Assembly (NCBI RefSeq): GCF_041435095.1 | Contig: NZ_CP108025.1 | Location: 1,116,001 to 1,180,000, forward strand | DNA: 64,000 nt | Reading direction: 5' to 3' | From: Kitasatospora sp. NBC_00315 | GTDB taxonomy: Bacteria; Actinomycetota; Actinomycetes; Streptomycetales; Streptomycetaceae | Shown: piece by piece, positions 37,113-45,679 of the stretch | How positions within the stretch are numbered: position 1 is the first letter of the stretch | Layout: every line of letters begins with the position of its first letter | Notes under the pieces: generated by a model | Database searches by the model: none | Seen by the model: the letters and a program-made list of their open reading frames with translations, nothing else | Told to the model about the DNA's origin: nothing | Position numbers and translations under genes: made by a program

Positions 37113-37208
37113 GACCGCTGTGCCGCAGTCGGGGAGCGGCGCGGCCCGAGACCGCTGTGCCGCAGTAGTGGAGCGGCGCGGCGCGGCCCGCAGTCGTGGA
37201 GCGGCGCG
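37111..37208. repeat. direct repeats after the DMT stop
   Basis: A unit GAGACCGCTGTGCCGCAGT...GGAGCGGCGCGGCCC occurs at 37111-37147 and 37148-37189, with a partial third copy to 37208. The first copy overlaps the stop codon of the DMT gene. The rest of the 311-bp gap to 37423 is GC-rich and empty apart from the ribosome site (GGGAGG) for the next gene. Confidence 0.75.
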
Positions 37209-37423
37209 CCCGCAGCCCGAGCGGCCGCCGGGCAGGGGCGGGCGGGGGTGGGGGTCGGCCCGGGCCCCGGCCGGAGGAAGTGCGGGCGGGGAAGGGCAGC
37301 CGGGCGGGAATGTCACCGCAACGGCCGCAGCGCCCGCGGTTCGGCTCCGCGCTCCGGCGGCCGCCGTCCTATCGTGGTCGCTGGCCGGCCGCCCCTGCGG
37401 ACCGGTCGCGGCGGGAGGCCCCG

Positions 37424-38128
37424 ATGTGCTGGAGTGCCGAGGCGGACCTGGTGGCGGGCGTCGTCGTCAGTGGTCTCGGGCTCGCCTGTCTGGCAGCCGT
37501 CCGGCGCGCCGGACAGTTGCCGCTGGCCGCACTTCCGCTGGTTCTCGGCATCCACCAGCTGATCGAGGCGGCGGTCTGGCTCGGCGCGGAGGGCCGGATC
37601 GGGCCGGACGCGGCCCAGTGGGCGCGGACGGCCTGGGCGGTGATCGCGCTGCCACTGCTACCGGCCCTCGTCGCGGTCGGCGTCCAGCGCGCCGTACGGT
37701 CCTCCGAGGGGCGCCGGTTACGCGCGGCTCTGGCCGTCGTCGGGGTCGCCGTCGCGGTGCCGCTGGCGTTGGTGGTGGCAGGCCATCCGGTCGCCGCCGA
37801 GGAGCACGGGCACACCCTGACGTACGCGGTCGGAATCCCCTACGCGCCGGTGCTGCTGAGCGGCTACCTGCTGGCGACCGTCGGCTCACTCCTGCTGAGC
37901 GGCGACCGCCGGCTGCGGCTGCTCGGCCTGCTGACCGCCGGCGGCGCGGCGCTGAGCGCGCTGCTGTGGCGACTGGCCTTCGCGTCGACCTGGTGCGCCC
38001 TGGCCGCGCTGGTCAGCGTCGTCCTGCTCCAGTGGGTACGCCACGACGGACACCCCGAGGCGCCGGTGCTGGACGCCCGGCCCGCTCCGGAGCGCACAGA
38101 ACCGAGCGGACCGAACCGACCGGACTGA
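37424..38128 (+). CDS. DUF6629 membrane protein, TTA codon
   Basis: A 234-aa membrane protein starting MCWSAEADLVAGVVVSGLGL, the recognisable beginning of the DUF6629 family. About seven hydrophobic helices follow, with a conserved-looking HQLIEAAVWLG and a charged tail. The role is unknown. ATG 37424 has GGGAGG about 8 nt upstream. Codon 99 (37718-37720) is TTA, so like the preceding transporter gene it should depend on the bldA tRNA. Its stop codon opens the tandem repeat that follows. Confidence 0.8.
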   Translation: MCWSAEADLVAGVVVSGLGLACLAAVRRAGQLPLAALPLVLGIHQLIEAAVWLGAEGRIGPDAAQWARTAWAVIALPLLPALVAVGVQRAVRSSEGRRLRAALAVVGVAVAVPLALVVAGHPVAAEEHGHTLTYAVGIPYAPVLLSGYLLATVGSLLLSGDRRLRLLGLLTAGGAALSALLWRLAFASTWCALAALVSVVLLQWVRHDGHPEAPVLDARPAPERTEPSGPNRPD

Positions 38129-38216
38129 CCGGGCCGACCGGGCCGACCGGGCCGACCGGGCCGACGGTCGAGTCGGCCTGCCGCTCGGATCGGACTGGAT
38201 CGGATCGGATCGGATT
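38127..38216. repeat. 9-bp tandem repeat and GATCG-rich repeat
   Basis: Four copies of GACCGGGCC (38127-38162) begin in the stop codon of the DUF6629 gene. A second simple array of ATCGG units lies at about 38187-38215. The remainder of the 340-bp gap up to 38468 has no clear gene. Confidence 0.75.
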
Positions 38217-38468
38217 AGGCGAACGAACACGCTGTGGCCTCGGTCACCTGTGCCCGACCTCACATCGGCCCGCCCGCGCCACCGGGGATCCCTCCCCACC
38301 AGGCACTTTGTTGACGAACGACCGCCCACTGAGCGGCTTCCGCCGATCCAGGAGGTTGCGCCGGGCGGCCTCGCTGCCGCAGGCTCCTCCTTCATCGGGC
38401 TCGCATCCGCTCCTGCCGGCGAGGGAGCCCGCCATGGTGACGGGGGGGTAGGAAAGGTGCCCCACAGG

Positions 38469-39416
38469 ATGTTCAATCACGCGAAACACCGCCGGACCAA
38501 GCCGGTTTCCTGGAAGTGGGCCGTGGCCGGGATCGCCACGGCCGCAGTGGCGGCCGGCGCGACCACCTGGGCCGTCCAGTCCCAGGCCGCGACGACTCCG
38601 GTGGTCGTCGACTCCCTGACCCTCAGCTCCGGCTCGCCCTCGACGGCCGGCCCGGTGGCCGCGACCGCCAGGGTCCACGCCACCGAGCAGATCGACCTGC
38701 AGAGCCTGACCATCGCGGTACGGGCGGCGAACGGCGCGAACTACGACTTCCCCGGAGCGATCCGGACCACCCTGGGCGGCACGCAGACGACGTTCACACC
38801 CGGCCACCGGACCTTCCCCGCCGGGCGGTACACGTACTTCGTCGCCTACCGGGCCGGCAACGTCTGGAAGCAGCTGAGCCCGATCGGCACCTTCACCTCG
38901 GGCAGCACGACGCCGACCCCCACCCCCACGACCCCCACCCCCACGGCTTCCACCTCGGCGAGCGCGACCCTGCCGACCACGCCGGCCCCCACCACGACGG
39001 CGGCTCCCGGCCCGACCGCCACGACAGCCGCGACCGCCGCGACCGCCACCAGGACGCCGAAGCCCAGCCCCTCGCCGACCGCCACCCGGCGGCCCACCGC
39101 GAGCACGGCGACGACCGCCACCGGGGCCCCGAGCCCCGAGCCGACGCCGAGCCCGAGCCCGACCGCAACGGCGAGCCCGAGCGCGGCCCCGACCGCGTCC
39201 TCGTCGCCCTCCCCGTCCGGGTCGCCGTCGGAGTCCCCGTCACCCTCCGCATCGCCGTCGCCGTCCGTATCCGCGTCCGCGTCCGCGTCCCCCACGCCGA
39301 GCGCCTCCCCCTCGGCAGTGGCCCGATCGGCATCCTCGGCTGCGGGAGTCCCGTCCTCGCCGACGAGTGCGTCGGCTCCGCCGTGGATACCCGCCGGCGG
39401 ACTCCCGACCGGCTGA
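38469..39416 (+). CDS. secreted or membrane-anchored Thr/Ser/Pro-rich protein
   Basis: A 315-aa exported protein. A basic start (MFNHAKHRRTKPVSWKW) and hydrophobic helix (AVAGIATAAVAAGATTWAV) form a signal peptide or N-terminal anchor. A small beta-rich domain follows (about residues 40-150: VVVDSLTLSSG...RYTYFVAYRAG). The last 165 residues are almost entirely Thr, Ser, Pro and Ala (PTPTPTTPTPT, PSPSPTATAS), a wall-spanning or glycosylatable stalk. No LPXTG is present. The globular part resembles surface-exposed sugar-binding or lysozyme-linked beta domains only loosely; I do not recognise it. Confidence 0.75.
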   Translation: MFNHAKHRRTKPVSWKWAVAGIATAAVAAGATTWAVQSQAATTPVVVDSLTLSSGSPSTAGPVAATARVHATEQIDLQSLTIAVRAANGANYDFPGAIRTTLGGTQTTFTPGHRTFPAGRYTYFVAYRAGNVWKQLSPIGTFTSGSTTPTPTPTTPTPTASTSASATLPTTPAPTTTAAPGPTATTAATAATATRTPKPSPSPTATRRPTASTATTATGAPSPEPTPSPSPTATASPSAAPTASSSPSPSGSPSESPSPSASPSPSVSASASASPTPSASPSAVARSASSAAGVPSSPTSASAPPWIPAGGLPTG

Positions 39417-39420
39417 ACCG

Positions 39421-39479
39421 CCCCTCCCCCAGCACGGATCGGCCCGCTCACCTCCCCTCCCCCAGCACGGATCGGCCCG
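39421..39479. repeat. 26-bp direct repeat after the secreted-protein gene
   Basis: CCCCTCCCCCAGCACGGATC followed by GGCCCG is present at 39421-39446 and 39454-39479, a 33-bp period. The gap 39417-39730 otherwise holds only the ribosome site and probable promoter of the next gene (TATCCTGATCGACGACC near 39685). Confidence 0.75.
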
Positions 39480-39730
39480 ATCACCGCCCGTCCCGCCGTA
39501 CCCGATCCCGGCCCCCGCCGGGCCGGGCGCGGCGGGACGGTCGTGTCCGGACCTCCGCGCCCGGCCGCCGCCGTACCGGGCGCGACCCCGTTCGAGCAGA
39601 CTGTGCGTCACATGGAGCACGCCGCGAGCAGGTTGTCCGTACCGAGGACTGGGACGGGTCGTCGCGTACCGGACGCGGCGGGCCTATCCTGATCGACGAC
39701 CGGGAGCGATCAAGGAGCGCGGAGGCAGCC

Positions 39731-40564
39731 ATGGCCGAGAACACGTGGATGAACCAGTCGGCGGAGGACATCCGGCCGCCCAGTGACCTGCGGCCCGAAA
39801 TACCCCACCCCGCACGGATATACAACTACTTCCTCGGCGGCAAGGACCACTTCCCCGCCGACCGGGCGGCCGCCGAGCAGGTGCTGGCCTTCGCGCCCAA
39901 CACTCCCTCGGCCGCCCGCGCCAACCGGGCCTTCCTGCAGCGGGCCGTGCGGTACGTGGCCGGTGAGGGCATCACCCAGTTCCTGGACATCGGCACCGGC
40001 ATCCCGACGGCGGGGAACACCCACGAGGTCGCCCAGCAGGTCGATCCCGGTGTCAAGGTCGTCTACATCGACAACGACCCGATCGTGCTGGCCCACGCCC
40101 GCGCCCTGATGGCGGGCCCCGGCCACGGCGCGACCACCGTCCTCCAGGCCGACCTGCGCGACCCGAAGTCGATCCTGGCCGACCCCCGGGTCCAGGAGGC
40201 GATCGACTTCGGGCAGCCCGTCGCGCTGATGCTGGTGGCCGTCCTGCACTTCGTGGACGACGAGCAGGACCCGCAGGGCATCGTCGCCACCCTGCTGGAC
40301 GCGCTCGCCCCCGGCAGTTTCCTGATCCTCTCGCACGCCACCGGCGACTTCGACCCGCCGGAGCACGCGGTGGCCGGCAAGGCCGCCTACCAGAAGGCCG
40401 CCGCTCAGGTCAGCCCTCGTACGCATCCGGAGGTGCTGCGGCTCTTCGACGGCCTGGAACTGCTCGAACCCGGCGTGGTGGCCGTGCCCAAGTGGCGTCC
40501 GGAGGACGCGGAGGCGGCCGAGGCCTGGGCCCCGGGCTACGCGGGGGTCGCCCGCAAGGGCTGA
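39731..40564 (+). CDS. SAM-dependent methyltransferase, DUF574 family
   Basis: A 277-aa protein of the actinobacterial S-adenosyl methyltransferase family formerly called DUF574. Diagnostic parts are HPARIYNYFLGGKDHFPADRAAAEQ, ANRAFLQRAVRYVAGEGITQFLDIGTGIPT and VVYIDNDPIVLAHARALM, and it ends in WRPEDAEAAEAWAPGYAGVARKG. Many copies occur per Streptomyces genome; a physiological substrate is generally not known. ATG 39731 has GGAGG at 39721-39725. Confidence 0.9.
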   Translation: MAENTWMNQSAEDIRPPSDLRPEIPHPARIYNYFLGGKDHFPADRAAAEQVLAFAPNTPSAARANRAFLQRAVRYVAGEGITQFLDIGTGIPTAGNTHEVAQQVDPGVKVVYIDNDPIVLAHARALMAGPGHGATTVLQADLRDPKSILADPRVQEAIDFGQPVALMLVAVLHFVDDEQDPQGIVATLLDALAPGSFLILSHATGDFDPPEHAVAGKAAYQKAAAQVSPRTHPEVLRLFDGLELLEPGVVAVPKWRPEDAEAAEAWAPGYAGVARKG

Positions 40565-40761
40565 TCCGTCGGGCCGGGCTCCACGAGCCGATCACCCGAG
40601 GGGCGGCGGAGCGGACCGGGGGCGCGGAGGCACCGCGCAGCGGGCCGGGATTCGCCGCCCCGCCCGCGCCCGCTCCCCGCCCGCGCCCGCTCCCCGCCCG
40701 CCCCCGCCCGGCCGGCGCGCCCACCCGGCCGGAGCCGCCGACCCGGCCTAGACTGGGCGCC

Positions 40762-42516
40762 ATGCCCCGGCTCAACGGCGAGGTCCAGGCGCTGCTCCAG
40801 GAGTACGCGGACCTCATCTCGATCACCGGCGGGGACGCCTTCCGGGCCCGTGCCTACGAGAAGGCCGCCCGAGCGGTCGGCGAACACCCGCAGGACGTCG
40901 CGGGGCTGGACGTCAAGGGGCTCCAGCAGATCCCCGGGGTCGGGAAGTCCACCGCGGAGAAGATCGCGGGCTATCTGGCCACCGGGCGGATCGAGCAGCT
41001 GGAGCAGCTGCGCGCGCGGATCCCGTCCGGGGTGCGTGAGGTGATGAGCATTCCCACGGTCGGTCCGAAGAAGGCCATGGCGCTCTTCCGCGACCTCGGC
41101 ATCGGGTCGGTCGAGGAGCTGGCGCAGGCCATCCGGGCGGATCGGCTGCGCGACGTGGCCGGCTTCGGCGAACGCAGCGCGGCCCGGATCCTGCAGGGCA
41201 TCGAACTGCGGCGGGCGGCCGGCGGGCGGGTGGGGCTCGACGTCGCGTCGGCGACCGCCGAGGAGATCGTGACGGCGCTGTCCGCCGTGCCGGGGTGTGT
41301 CCGCTGCGCGCACGCCGGTTCGCTGCGGCGGATGCGCGAGACGGTCGGCGACATCGACGTCCTCGCCGCGGCCGAGGACTCCGCACCGCTGATGGCGGCG
41401 TTCACCGCCCTGCCGTACGTCGCGGACGTGATCGGCAGCGGCCCCACCAAGACCTCCGTCCGCACCACGGCCGGCCTGCAGGTCGACCTCCGGGTGGTGC
41501 CGGTCGAGGACTGGGGGGCGGCCCTGCTCTACTTCACCGGCTCCAAGGCGCACAACATCCGGCTGCGGACGATGGCCGTGAAGGCCGGGCTCAAGCTCTC
41601 GGAGTACGGACTGTTCCAGGACGGGAAGGACGGCCGGGGCGAGGACAAGATCGTCTCGGAGTCCGAGGAGGAGGTCTACGCGGCGCTCGGCCTGCCGTGG
41701 ATCGCCCCGCCGCTGCGCGAGGACCGGGGCGAGATCGAGGCGGGCCTGCGCGGCGAGCTACCGGTCCTCGTGACCGAACGCGACCTGCGGGGCGACCTGC
41801 ACACCCACACCGACCTCACGGACGGGTTGGCGACGCTGGAGGAGATGGTCGCGGCGGCGGCGCGGCGCGGGTACGCGTACTACGCCGTCACCGACCACGC
41901 ACCCGACCTGATCATGCAGCGGATGACCGACGAGAAAATGCTCGCCCAGCGCGAGCGTCTGCGCGAACTGGCCGGCCGCCACCGGCGGATGCGGCTGCTG
42001 CACGGCACCGAACTGAACATCGGCCCGGACGGCGGCGTCGACTGGCCGGCCGACTTCCTGGCCGGGTTCGACGTCTGCGTCGCCTCCGTCCACTCGCACT
42101 TCGGCCTGGACCGGGCGGCCCAGACCCGTCGGCTGATCCGGGCCTGCGAGAACCCGCACGTCCATGTGATCGGGCACCCCACCACCCGGTTGATCGGGCG
42201 CCGCGCACCGATCGACGTGGACCTGGACGAGGTGTTCCGGGCCTGCGCCCGGACCGGTACCGCGATGGAGGTCAACGGGTCGCCGCACCGCCTCGACCTG
42301 CGCGACGAACACGTCCTGCGGGCGAAGGCACTCGGCGTCCGCTTCGCCGTGGACAGCGACGCGCACTCCACGGCCCAGCTCGGATACCCCCGGTACGGGA
42401 TCGGCACCGCGCAGCGGGCCGGGCTGACCACGGAGGACGTGATCAACTGCTGGCCCTGGCAGCGCCTGAAGCGCTTCCTGGCGAAGCCCTCGGCCCCGCA
42501 GGAGCCGTCCCGGTAG
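40762..42516 (+). CDS. polX: PolX family DNA polymerase with PHP domain
   Basis: A 584-aa protein with an N-terminal family X polymerase core and a C-terminal PHP phosphoesterase. The HhH repeats are LQQIPGVGKSTAEKIAGYL and SIPTVGPKKAMALF; the polymerase acid residues are in RETVGDIDVLAA and LQVDLRVV. The PHP metal sites are GDLHTHTDLTDG, AVTDHAPD, VASVHSHFG and FAVDSDAHS. Such enzymes fill gaps in repair and have 3'-5' exonuclease activity from the PHP part. TAGACT (40749-40754) lies 7 nt before the ATG, suggesting a leaderless mRNA. Confidence 0.92.
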   Translation: MPRLNGEVQALLQEYADLISITGGDAFRARAYEKAARAVGEHPQDVAGLDVKGLQQIPGVGKSTAEKIAGYLATGRIEQLEQLRARIPSGVREVMSIPTVGPKKAMALFRDLGIGSVEELAQAIRADRLRDVAGFGERSAARILQGIELRRAAGGRVGLDVASATAEEIVTALSAVPGCVRCAHAGSLRRMRETVGDIDVLAAAEDSAPLMAAFTALPYVADVIGSGPTKTSVRTTAGLQVDLRVVPVEDWGAALLYFTGSKAHNIRLRTMAVKAGLKLSEYGLFQDGKDGRGEDKIVSESEEEVYAALGLPWIAPPLREDRGEIEAGLRGELPVLVTERDLRGDLHTHTDLTDGLATLEEMVAAAARRGYAYYAVTDHAPDLIMQRMTDEKMLAQRERLRELAGRHRRMRLLHGTELNIGPDGGVDWPADFLAGFDVCVASVHSHFGLDRAAQTRRLIRACENPHVHVIGHPTTRLIGRRAPIDVDLDEVFRACARTGTAMEVNGSPHRLDLRDEHVLRAKALGVRFAVDSDAHSTAQLGYPRYGIGTAQRAGLTTEDVINCWPWQRLKRFLAKPSAPQEPSR

Positions 42517-42989
42517 GCACGCTCCCGGCGGGAGCCCTCCGACAGAAGCCCTCCGGTGGGAATTGTCCCGATTCGTGGACGTTCAACCCTGGCGCGGCGA
42601 GGGCGGCAGGCGCATGATGGAACTGGACCTGCGAGGTGGACGAGGGAAGTTCGACCGCAGGAGGCAGTGGCGACAGATCGAGGTCTGCCGCTGGTACCTC
42701 GGTCGACGATCGAACCGAACGGCCGGAGGACAGTGATCAGGTCCGGAGGCCACCCCCCTTCCTCGCAGGTACCCGTCCGTCCGGGCCCGTCCGCCGGCCG
42801 GGGCCCCGGGCGGGCCCGGTCGGCGGACGACCCCGGCCGGTCAGCCCGGTCGGCGGACGACCCCGGCCGGTCAGCCCGGTCGGCGGACGACCCCGGCCGG
42901 TCAGCCCGGTCCACCCTCCCCCGTACGACAGTCGGGGTACGCCGGCCGGGCTCGGACGGCCCGCGCGACCGGCCGGCGCGACGGCGGGC
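42517..42989. other. non-coding region with a possible 40-aa frame and a repeat array
   Basis: About 470 bp. The left part holds an ATG at 42614 with a 40-codon Arg-rich frame (MMELDLRGGRGKFDRRRQWR..., stop at 42734-42736). It has no convincing ribosome site, so I leave it as a possibility. The right part is the 30-bp repeat array listed separately. Confidence 0.5.
42811..42910. repeat. 30-bp tandem repeat, about 3.3 copies
   Basis: The unit TCAGCCCGGTCGGCGGACGA plus CCCCGGCCGG is perfect at 42841-42870 and 42871-42900, nearly complete at 42811-42840, and begins a further copy at 42901. Confidence 0.9.
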
Positions 42990-43199
42990 TCAGTGGCCGA
43001 GCAGCCCGGCGAGGTCGGATCCCAGGTTGGCCACCTTGGTGAGGTCCCCGAGGTCGGTGATCGCCCCGACCGGAATGCTGTAGGTGTGCTCCTGCCGTGC
43101 CGGGGCCGGGTCGGCCGCCGCGGCGGCCGGAGTCCCGGCGGCCAGGGCCACCGCGCCGAGAACGGCGCCGGCGAGGACGAGTCGGATGACGGTACGCAT
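42990..43199 (-). CDS. small secreted protein
   Basis: A 69-aa exported peptide. MRTVIRLVLAGAVLGAVALAAGTPAAAAA is a clear signal peptide with cleavage expected after the Ala run (about residue 29). The mature part is about 40 residues: DPAPARQEHTYSIPVG, then ITDLGDLTKVANLGSDLAGL. There are no cysteines, so it is not a chaplin with disulfide or a bacteriocin of the usual type. CGGAGGTCC precedes the ATG at about 8 nt. The function is unknown. Confidence 0.75.
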   Translation of the reverse strand: MRTVIRLVLAGAVLGAVALAAGTPAAAAADPAPARQEHTYSIPVGAITDLGDLTKVANLGSDLAGLLGH

Positions 43200-43325
43200 C
43201 AGGACCTCCGCAGATAGGGGTGTACTGGACTGATCAACCGCCGTCGGCCGCGGTGGACACGGGTGGGGACCGACGTGCCCTCGCCGGCGCCGCCGGGCCG
43301 CTCGAACGGGCTACCCCACACGGTG

Positions 43326-43426
43326 GCGACGGGCCGGAACGGGTTCTGCCAGCGCCCGCGAGCCGGGGCCCGCAGGTCGGCATGGAGCGACGGGCCGGAA
43401 CGGGCCCTGCCCGCGCCCGCGAGCCG
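43326..43426. repeat. 40-bp direct repeat upstream of the FhuF-like gene
   Basis: A 40-bp unit at 43326-43365 (GCGACGGGCCGGAACGGG...GCGCCCGCGAGCCG) recurs at 43387-43426 with about three mismatches. It lies in the probable promoter region of the FhuF-like gene, so the duplication could have copied a regulatory element. Confidence 0.7.
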
Positions 43427-43472
43427 TAGGATCGGGCCGTACCGAATCCGCCGGAGTGCTCAGGGGGCCGCC

Positions 43473-44240
43473 GTGACCGACCCCGGACCGGCCTCCGGCG
43501 ACGCGCCGACCGGCCTGCTCGCGGCCGTCGGCCCGTACTTCGCCGTCCGGCAGGGCGTCCCGGGCGAGCCACCGCCCGCCGGACTCCGGCCACTGCGCGA
43601 GCTGTACGCGACCGGGCCGGGCAGCGCGCTGGCCGAGCGGATCCCGCTGGTGGCGGAGCGCCTGGGCACGGCCGAACCGCGGGTGGCCGCCTCCGTCCTG
43701 CACCTCGGGCTGGCCGCCCGACTCTGGTCCGTCGCGCTCGGCGCCGCGGTACTGGGCGCCGCCGTGCCCGACCTTCACCCCGACCGCACCCACGCGGCGC
43801 TCCCGCCCCAGGGTCCGATCGACCTGTGGCTGCCCGCCGCGGGCCCGGCGACGCGGCCGGCGTCGGCCGTCGAGCTGCGGCGCGTGGTCGTCGCGGAGAA
43901 CCTGGTACCGCTCGCGGCCGCGGTCCGGTCCGTCACGCCGGTGTCCGAGGGACTCCTGTGGGGGAACGCCGCCTCCGCGCTGGCCGGCGCACTGCGCGTG
44001 TTGCACCAGCACGTCTGCGGCACGCGTCCGGCGGCCGCCCGCGCCGCCCACCGCTTCACGGACGACCTCCTCGCGCTCGATCCACTGGCCGACGCGGGCA
44101 CCCTGACCTGCACCGGGGCCGCGGGGCCGCCGGCCTTCCGGCGCACCAGCTGCTGCCTGTACTACCGCGTCGGACCCGGCGCGGGCATCTGCGGCGACTG
44201 CGTGTTCGACGCTCCCCCGGCGCGGCCCGCACGGCCCTGA
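43473..44240 (+). CDS. FhuF-like (2Fe-2S) ferric-iron reductase-type protein
   Basis: A 255-aa protein ending in the FhuF cluster-binding motif RRTSCCLYYRVGPGAGICGDC, a CC-x10-C-x2-C pattern. FhuF relatives reduce ferric siderophores in the cytosol. The upstream part (SALAERIPLVAERLGTAEPRVAASVLHLGLAARLWSVALG) is the family's helical domain. GTG 43473 was chosen, with CAGGGGG before it. Its position next to an NRPS-like locus suggests, but does not show, an iron-related product. Confidence 0.82.
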   Translation: MTDPGPASGDAPTGLLAAVGPYFAVRQGVPGEPPPAGLRPLRELYATGPGSALAERIPLVAERLGTAEPRVAASVLHLGLAARLWSVALGAAVLGAAVPDLHPDRTHAALPPQGPIDLWLPAAGPATRPASAVELRRVVVAENLVPLAAAVRSVTPVSEGLLWGNAASALAGALRVLHQHVCGTRPAAARAAHRFTDDLLALDPLADAGTLTCTGAAGPPAFRRTSCCLYYRVGPGAGICGDCVFDAPPARPARP

Positions 44241-44464
44241 CACCCCCGGGCATCGCGGCGGAGGTCCGGCGCGGGCGCCGCGGCCCGTGCACGCGCCGGC
44301 CGCGGCCCGGCCCGGCGGCGATCGCCCAGACCGGGGTGTGGCGAGCTGCCCGCCGCCCCGATCTGAGACGCCGTCACCCCCACCCGGAACAGGGCGCTAC
44401 GCTTCCCCGGCACGGACTGTTGTCTAGACCTCTTGAGCCGGCCCCCCTCGAAGGGAAGCGTCAG

Positions 44465-45610
44465 ATGCAGGATCACGTCCTCGACCCCGAACACCGGGAT
44501 TTCGCCGCCATGGCGCGGTTGTTCATCGCCCGCGAGATCTCCCCCCACCACGCCGACTGGGAGCGGGCCGGGATGGTCGACCGGGACGTCTGGCGGGCGG
44601 CTGGGAGGGCCGGTCTGCTCGGCTTCGACGTGGCACCCGAGTACGGCGGCGGCGGCACCGAGGACATCCGCTATCCGATCCTGCTGGCCGAGGAGCTGAT
44701 CCGGGCGGGCGCCAGCGGCATGGGCTTCGGCCTGCACAACGAGGTGGTCGCGCCCTACCTGAACCAGCTGGCCACACCCGAGCAGCAGCGGCGTTGGCTG
44801 CCCGGATTCTGTTCGGGCGATCTGGTCTCGGCGATCGCGATCACCGAGCCCGGCGCCGGCAGCGACCTGCAGGCGATCACCACGAGCGCCGTCCTGGACG
44901 GCGACGCGTACGTGCTCACGGGAGCGAAGACCTTCGTCACCAACGGAATCCACGCCGACCTGGTGATCGTCGCGGCCAAGACGAACCCGGCGGACCGGCT
45001 GCGCGGCGGGATCTCCCTGCTGGTCGTGGAGCGGGGCATGCCCGGATTCGACCGGGGCCGGCCGCTGGAGAAGATCGGCCAGCACGCGCAGGACACCGCC
45101 GAGCTCTTCTTCGACGAGGTCCGCGTCCCGGTGACCAACCTCCTGGGGCGGCCGGACCGGGGACTGCGACACCTGATGGAGAACCTCCAGCGGGAGCGCC
45201 TGAGCATCGCCGCCACCGCCGTGGCCGGAGCGGAGACCGTCTTCGCCGCGACTCTGCAGTACTGCCGCACGCGGACGGCGTTCGGGCAGCCGATCGGCGG
45301 CTTCCAGCACATCCGGTTCGAACTCGCCGAGATGTCCACCGAACTGGAGATCGCCCGTACCTACGTGGACCGCTGCGTTCTCGACCACAACGCGGGACGC
45401 CGTGATCCGGTCACGGCGGCCCGGGCCAAGTGGTGGACGACGGACCTGCAGAAGAGGGTGGTCGACCGCTGCCTCCAACTGCACGGCGGCTACGGCTACA
45501 TGCGCGAACAGGCAGTGGCCAGGGCCTTCCTGGACACCCGGATGATGCCGATCTACGGCGGGACCAACGAGATCATGAAGGAGATGATCGGCCGCTCGCT
45601 CGGGGTCTGA
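44465..45610 (+). CDS. acyl-CoA dehydrogenase family flavoprotein
   Basis: A 381-aa flavoenzyme oxidising an alpha-beta C-C bond, using FAD. AIAITEPGAGSDLQAITTSA (FAD-binding region), GAKTFVTNGIHADLV, and RFGQPIGGFQHIRF-like TAFGQPIGGFQHIRFELAEM are the family motifs. The catalytic Glu is in IYGGTNEIMKEMIGR at the end. The family is usually 380-400 aa, so it is full length. It converges on a free A-T didomain gene with a hairpin between. In NRPS loci such enzymes often act on carrier-bound substrates (for example prolyl-S-carrier to pyrrolyl), but nothing here fixes the substrate. Confidence 0.9.
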   Translation: MQDHVLDPEHRDFAAMARLFIAREISPHHADWERAGMVDRDVWRAAGRAGLLGFDVAPEYGGGGTEDIRYPILLAEELIRAGASGMGFGLHNEVVAPYLNQLATPEQQRRWLPGFCSGDLVSAIAITEPGAGSDLQAITTSAVLDGDAYVLTGAKTFVTNGIHADLVIVAAKTNPADRLRGGISLLVVERGMPGFDRGRPLEKIGQHAQDTAELFFDEVRVPVTNLLGRPDRGLRHLMENLQRERLSIAATAVAGAETVFAATLQYCRTRTAFGQPIGGFQHIRFELAEMSTELEIARTYVDRCVLDHNAGRRDPVTAARAKWWTTDLQKRVVDRCLQLHGGYGYMREQAVARAFLDTRMMPIYGGTNEIMKEMIGRSLGV

Positions 45611-45643
45611 CGTCGACGCGGGGCCGATCCCCGGTCGGCGCCG

Positions 45644-45675
45644 GCCGGTCGACCGCGATCCGCCGGTCGACCGGC
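45644..45675. terminator. bidirectional terminator between ACAD and A-T genes
   Basis: Perfect 12-bp inverted repeat GCCGGTCGACCG / CGGTCGACCGGC with an 8-nt loop, in the gap between two convergent genes. Confidence 0.7.
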
Positions 45676-45679
45676 GCCA

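Noticed and set aside
38129..38216. Tandem repeats considered as a CRISPR array
   Set aside because: Units are 5-9 bp with no spacers between them; no cas genes lie nearby.
42811..42910. 30-bp repeats considered as a CRISPR array
   Set aside because: Copies are adjacent with no unique spacers, so this is a plain tandem repeat.
44241..44464. Riboswitch in the leader before the acyl-CoA dehydrogenase gene
   Set aside because: No recognisable conserved riboswitch core could be read; the region looks like an ordinary promoter gap.
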